A stretch of 64,000 bases of DNA from Hyaloperonospora brassicae (Eukaryota; Oomycota; Peronosporomycetes; Peronosporales; Peronosporaceae): assembly GCA_947650285.1 (NCBI GenBank), contig CANTFL010000221.1, positions 248,001 through 312,000 on the forward strand. Reading direction: 5' to 3'. Position numbers and translations under genes: made by a program. Position 1 is the stretch's first letter; every line of letters begins with the position of its first letter. Below the pieces are notes generated by a model, which worked only from the letters and a program-made list of their open reading frames with translations, searched no databases and had not been told where the DNA came from. Of this stretch, positions 59,017 through 64,000 are shown one piece after another.

Positions 59017-59459
59017 CTAAGCGAAAACAGGACGCATCAACAAACTAATAGATGAATGTACAATGTCTGCAAAAGCATCACGTGCACCGTTACAACTTAA
59101 TATTGCGCCGATGAGCATATCGTCACAAAAATGATTGTCTTGCATCTCTCTTAAGCGCACAAAAGCTACGGTCTTAGAAAATAACACGTAGTCAATGACA
59201 TCTAACGGATATGACTCATTCTTGTTGTACATTTCCTCGCATAGACAAAGATCACGTCTGCTCCATTAAAATTAGGCTGCCCGTTACTGTCATTAACATA
59301 AAATCCCACACCTTTACTAACCTCCCAGGATCCTATACTACATTTTATTTCTGCATCATTTTCGATTTCTTCACTCTTTGACCCGCTTTTTGTACGATTT
59401 ATCGAGTTTATTTCTCTTTCTATGCACACAGTACCAGGTTCATTGTACAGGAGCATCAT
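59017..59459 (-). pseudogene. unidentified coding remnant in AT-rich island
   Basis: Two overlapping minus-strand frames (59459-59202 and 59232-59017) read coherently across one frame change. The first has KCSIGSWEVSKGVGFYVNDS and NFNGADVIFVYARK, the second SYPLDVIDYVLFSKTVAFVR. Composition looks coding, but I cannot place it in any family, and it is unlike the retroelements around it. Confidence 0.4.
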
Positions 59460-59888
59460 AGATTGATGTATACATGATTAACTCCGAAATTTATTGGATT
59501 CTTTGTGCTCATACAAATATCCAAATCTTGAGCTTACCTTAGTTCAACTAAATGAAATGATGATTCACCATTGCACCAACTAGGAATCCTGGAGACGTCT
59601 GCTTCCCGGCATCATGATTTTACCAAGCATTAGGGTTCAAATCGACACGATCTGCTGAAATGACGTCCGTACAGCACCCTCCTAAAGTACTCACCATTAT
59701 AGTACGCCATGTCATGTACTTGTCAAGTCACCTGAGAATTGTGTAGAAGCTCTAGATTACTAATTGCCGTTATTATTATCTTAACGTTAAGTGCTCAAAA
59801 TGACTGCTGCATTGACCTCGCTCTTTTCACTTAAGGTCAGTCACTTTATTATTATTCTCGTAACTTTTAAATAAGGAAGATGCTTGAA

Positions 59889-60110
59889 TTTTGTAATATG
59901 TATAATATGTATATGCTTTATCACGTATTGATCAACAAATGTCATCTATTGATGGTCATATACATACGTCGAAGCACTGTCGAAAACATATTCTACAACC
60001 TTTTCTACCAGCTACTCGTATTTATGAAACACTTATGGTCCTTAACGACTCGCTTAACAATTGCCACTAGAGGTCAAATATGTGGTCCTTGTGCGCTGTA
60101 AAAGTTTAAA
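59889..60110 (-). pseudogene. unidentified coding-like remnant
   Basis: Minus strand reads LVAIVKRVVKDHKCFINTSS and NMFSTVLRRMYMTINR between stops in one frame. AT-rich. A plus-strand open frame covers the same DNA (59880-60101), so strand is uncertain. Confidence 0.25.
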
Positions 60111-60419
60111 TGAAACACGTGGCATAAGCACTCTATTTCATTATGTGTCAACAACACATTAGCTTCATTATGTCGGATTGAGTGGATCAGTGAACGGAAC
60201 GAGTCAATCCTGGAGGGAAGCAAGACAAGTTAAAATACTATTCACAATAAACATTTAACTGCTAGCTGAACGGCTAATGATCAAAAGAATTTGATGTAAT
60301 GTAGATTGATGTTAGCACTTTTTGCGTGGTAAGCTACACCTATAGTATCAGTGATAATTGTAAGGTACATTCATTCAATTTCTATATCCTGGAAGCCCGG
60401 AGAATCGTTTATTTTCTTA

Positions 60420-60773
60420 CAAGCATCTAGATACTCACTGCACGCATTCATAATGAACGACTTGTTTTTCTATCACCTTAAACAAAAATTCATTTTTGGC
60501 GTCATGCTGTTTACAGGATATATGTATCTTTTGTTGGGGTGTGCGCAGCTGACGATGAAAAAGCCCGACCTCCGAAAGTTGGCAGGACAAATGTAGTGTT
60601 AACTACTCAGCAAACATGTATAATGCTTTATTAGAAGAATTACCGGTTGACCTATATGACACAAACATTAAACAGATTCTGCTAGGTTATCTATCATTAT
60701 GTTGTGCACAAGGAACTTTTAAATCAGACGAAGCTATTATTGTCATCCCACAAAAAATGGCTTAATGTGTCGA
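60420..60773 (+). pseudogene. unidentified coding-like remnant with membrane segment
   Basis: Plus strand: a hydrophobic stretch FGVMLFTGYMYLLLGCA (about 60500-60545), then in the next frame ADDEKARPPKVGRTNVV, then in the third frame a 53-codon open segment from 60616 (MYNALLEELPVDLYDTNIKQ) ending at a TAA at 60763. It could be one small membrane protein gene with two frameshifts. No family recognised. Confidence 0.3.
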
Positions 60774-61083
60774 TGGAAAGCTGTGGATACTCTTCTTTGG
60801 GTAGAAGCATATTTAATTTTTTGAACGTCTCCTTACATAAACAGATAAATTTAACATAGTATCATGAAAGCGTTGTTCTTGATTATAAAATTTATTATCT
60901 ATTAATACACTAAATCAATGTATGAGTATGAGTGTTACATGTCATTTTATACTAATTGCGCTATTATATCAATAAATGACTACTTTTCAGCCGATAGTAA
61001 GAAATGACCGCACTTTTTTACTGCTGAAGTGCAGACATGGTGCCACTACCATCCTCATACACTATCGTGTGTACGATGAGTAA

Positions 61084-61446
61084 CTAAACGAATCGTATAG
61101 CTTCATTGGTAACAAATAGTGGACTTTGTAAATTCGGTACATGTGTGTAGTTGACACCATCTTGACAAACATCTATGTTGACTTCTTTGCTCACACAATT
61201 TCGCACCTTCGGAAAAAATATTGATTTTTCGGCAATAAATTGACCTACATCTACATATGTTAGCTTAAAATCCTCATAATCAGTATGTACAGTTTAGAAG
61301 CACATTATCTCGAATTTAAATTGGTAGTAATAATTTTTAATGCATATGAAGAGATAAAGACCACATCGATCCTGCATTATTCAATGACATGCAATATATA
61401 TTTCCTTCACATATCTATCGATAAATGATTCGTCACAACGAGGCAT
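61084..61446 (-). pseudogene. unidentified coding remnant, about 120 codons
   Basis: One minus-strand frame from an ATG at 61446 (MPRCDESFIDRYVKEIYIAC) to a TAG at 61084, with two internal stops. The distal part is convincingly protein-like: YEDFKLTYVDVGQFIAEKSI, then FFPKVRNCVSKEVNIDVCQD. AT-rich and unrelated to the LTR elements. A fragment of a foreign or large-virus-like gene is possible, but I cannot name one. Confidence 0.4.
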
Positions 61447-61465
61447 TTTTTTAAAATAACTATCG

Positions 61466-61640
61466 ACAGGCGGGTATGAAAGAGGAAATATTTAGCTTTG
61501 TCCAGCTCATCCTTTCCAACAATTTATATCGCATCTATGTAATTAACATGCGTAAGCAATGCTTGCATAAAAAAGCGCTTGTTTCGTTTGTCGGTAGAGG
61601 TAGGCTACGATGAATATTATACATTATGTCAGCCTGCATA
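61466..61640 (-). pseudogene. unidentified coding-like remnant with CxxC
   Basis: Minus strand reads MYNIHRSLPLPTNETSAFLC followed by KHCLRMLIT, a stop, then MRYKLLERMSWTKLNISSF. It is immediately upstream of the 61084-61446 remnant in another frame, so both may be parts of one gene. Confidence 0.3.
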
Positions 61641-61780
61641 CTATATGTCGCATGTCAGCATCGTAATGCATTGCGTATAGATAATGACATCGACAAATTA
61701 GACGGTCATCCGAACAATGGGAGTGAAGCAAGCGTCAGACACGAACTGTCCAAAAACGATTGATATATATTATACGGCAA

Positions 61781-61978
61781 CTAAAAACAATTACATGAAT
61801 TTCGGCCGCCTAAGTTTTGGCGTAAGCCGAAAATAAATGTATAAGATGTACTTAGCACTTTTTTTATCTTAGGCAATTGCCGAAACGTAACTAAAACATT
61901 CAAAAAATTGATAATCAAAATGTCAATGTGCATTTTTGTTGGCAAATCTTCCTTGCATGAATCGCAAAAGCAACGCAA
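61781..61978 (-). CDS. unidentified 65-codon ORF
   Basis: Open minus-strand frame starting MRCFCDSCKEDLPTKMHIDI, ending in a basic segment. A CxxC near the N-terminus is the only feature. Belongs to the same AT-rich island; may be a chance frame. Confidence 0.2.
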   Translation of the reverse strand: MRCFCDSCKEDLPTKMHIDILIINFLNVLVTFRQLPKIKKVLSTSYTFIFGLRQNLGGRNSCNCF

Positions 61979-62169
61979 ATAGCTTCCACCAAATTATTTC
62001 TTTTGATGAACAGGTCCGTCATTGGCGACCAAAATCGTCTCTAATCCATTTTACATAGAAAAAACCTTGATTCACTGATGCCGTGTTGGCAAACGCGCAG
62101 AAAAAACCGCCACAGAACTCGCAAAGCATCTTTAAACGAATTTACACAGCGTTTTCACCATCGATGTAG

Positions 62170-63010
62170 ATGATTTGTGGGCCCGCTGATCGATGCTCGT
62201 CTTTACATGCGGTACGGTGCGGTACGACAAGTACAAAGCGCGGTGGTCATAAATATTCTACCCTATCATATCCAAGCTTCAGAACAGACCGTCATGATGG
62301 CTTTTTGGTTCAAGAAGGACAAGATAAACCTGTGGGGGAGCAGCAGGACGAGATCAGTCGTCTTGATAGATGGTGCTTCCCCTTCGGCCGCGTTGTTTTC
62401 AAAGTCGCTTTCGGCATGGATTTAAAGCATTACCGAGACGTGGCCGACAGTATAAAAAGCATCATAGCATAAAATGCGATATTGCTGGTCGGCTCTAAGA
62501 GAGAGCGGGCAATCATGTGAGCGTGATCCCATATCTTCCATGTGCTTAACAATAGATCAAACATTAGTCCGCTAAACGCCGTTTTGGAAGAAGACGGTGT
62601 TCTCCATTACCTGAAGCGCCTGATCACCGTGTTCAAGCACGGTGAGGATCTTTCATCTCTCGCAAAGCTAAGCGATCAGGAGATATCAGAGCTGCAGATT
62701 TACATAAGTGGTGATTCCCGTTCATAAATTGGTGAGACGGCGAAGGTGATCAGCCACCAGGATGTAATTGGTGCCAACTCGGGCCTTTTGTTCATGGCGA
62801 AAGCCACCAGGCGGAGTTTCATCGTAATGAGAAAGTTGAGGAAGACGCCATTGTGAAAATATCGACTGGTCTTCTGTGGATTCTTCCTCCCTATCTCAAA
62901 AATAAATGGTTTTGCTCCCGGTTTTACACCAACCTTTAGATTGCGGTCTTTAACCGACGGTCGCCATCGACCCTCTCCAATACTACTTCTCAATTTTGAT
63001 ATCATATTGA
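62170..63010 (+). pseudogene. degenerate long frame, unidentified
   Basis: One plus-strand frame is open for about 280 codons except for stops near 62470, 62518, 62524, 62725 and 62854. Coding-like parts are VFKVAFGMDLKHYRDVADSI, VLEEDGVLHYLKRLITVFKH and GEDLSSLAKLSDQEISELQI. The minus strand is also open at 62700-63005 (101 codons: KPFIFEIGRKNPQKTSRYFH). I cannot tell which strand is the original or name the family; gag of a further retroelement is one guess. Confidence 0.35.
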
Positions 63011-63828
63011 TGGGCGAGGTACATAGTGCTCACTTGCAAGGAGACCAAGCAACTGGTTTTCTTACCGGTTCGTGACCAATAATGAAATATTTAATCGTTA
63101 CCTCTTCGTGGAGCCTGCTATAAATAAGTGACGAGGCCCGAGAACCATCAAGTATTTGTACCTTAACCTTCTGGAGAGAAGGATATCGGCTTGTTGCGCC
63201 AGTACGAAAGCAGGGAGTCTAGGCCTTTATTAATCAAAGCGAAGACGTAAGTCTCCGAGGGCCGATAGGACATTAGGCAGGCGACAAGATGCACATTGTA
63301 GAGAATACTGTCGCGATAGAATTGATTTCACATATCAAATATTGAACGTCCACGAAGCGTTGAAGAGTCGCAGGTTATTGCGAGTGCTCAGACCGACCGC
63401 TCGCCGATCATACCATAAATTATTTTAGTAGAAATGGCGATAGCGACCAGGGCATTCTGACCGACGATGTCATCATTAAAACTTACCAGATTAAATTTGC
63501 TGCTGGGTGGTATAGTATTTGGCTAAAGCTCTTATAAAACAGCCTCAACGTACAAACACAACAATCGACGAGCTGTGTCGGCGCACGGGCCGGTACGTGA
63601 GCGTAATTCCATTCGCAGTTTGCCCCTTCGGGTTATCGTTGTGGCTCTTGCCTAACTGATTCTTTACAATCGAATACTTTGGAAGTCTTCCCACGCTCAG
63701 CAGCTTCTAACCCTTTCACTCGCTGTGACTTCACACCAAAGGAGGAAAGCCGAAGCTCACGCGTTTTTATAGATGACCGGTCGCAGTGTCCACCCTACTA
63801 GAAAAATAAAGGTTTCCTCGGCTACGTC
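63011..63828. other. no recognised feature
   Basis: Short frames only; no motif, repeat or RNA gene seen. Confidence 0.4.
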
Positions 63829-63980
63829 TCACCGGCTTGTTGCTCGACAAAACTCTCATCGAAGCCGTCTTTTTGGTCACCGGCTTGTCCTTTGACAAGA
63901 TTCTTAACGGTCCCTTTACTGAGATTTACCGGCTCGTCGACAACAAGACTCCTTCTTTCACTAGTAACGTGCGCTGCCTA
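63829..63980. repeat. degenerate ~50-base tandem repeat, three units
   Basis: Units start near 63829 (CACCGGCTTGTTGCTCGACAA), 63880 (CACCGGCTTGTCCTTTGACAA) and 63929 (TACCGGCTCGTCGACAACAA). Each continues to a similar AAGACTC/AAGATTC-like end. Confidence 0.65.
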
Positions 63981-64000
63981 ACCCGGGACTTCTGTAACTC

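Overview
The window reads as a repeat-dominated stretch of an oomycete nuclear genome, most likely a Phytophthora or downy-mildew relative. This rests on short GT-AG introns (61-88 bases in one gene, 70-184 overall), a neutral-sphingomyelinase-like gene with a cysteine-rich tail, Ty3/Gypsy and Ty1/Copia elements with oomycete-like pol sequences, and isolated housekeeping genes among nested retroelements. The species assignment is inference from protein flavour, not from a search.

Layout: (1) 1-3530 holds a decayed pogo/Tigger-type DDE transposase and otherwise anonymous sequence. (2) 3531-11728 is a degenerate minus-strand Ty3/Gypsy element with both LTRs and a perfect GTACG target duplication. 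It carries a long antisense reading frame with a coiled coil between integrase and 3' LTR. (3) 12023-15355 is a 3'-truncated plus-strand Copia element, joined in reading frame to the tail of a C2-domain host gene (to 16611). (4) 16840-24820 is a multi-exon sphingomyelinase-like gene. It is split by a young, apparently intact Copia element (18311-24025, identical LTRs, 1700-residue Gag-Pol). A 376-base gene segment carrying two exons is present on both sides of that element. (5) 26523-28056 is an intact three-exon CSTF2 (CstF-64) gene. (6) Convergent to it is an EBP2 ribosome-biogenesis gene, broken after 33 codons by a third Copia element (29266-34579, CTAAG duplication) and carrying a separate in-frame TAG. 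(7) 35347-36150 holds a short signal-peptide ORF and decayed sequence. (8) About 36150-42130 is a second minus-strand Gypsy family, with a tRNA-derived SINE inserted in its gag. (9) About 42140-58880 is a head-to-head inverted pair of a third Gypsy family, very decayed and locally rich in GATC; the right copy carries another antisense coiled-coil gene. (10) 59.0-62.0 kb is an AT-rich island of coding scraps I cannot assign. (11) 62.1-64.0 kb has a degenerate frame and tandem repeats.

Only CSTF2 and the young Copia Gag-Pol look fully intact. The sphingomyelinase, EBP2 and C2 genes show how transposition and recombination have dismantled a small gene island. No tRNA gene, rRNA gene or CRISPR array was recognised.
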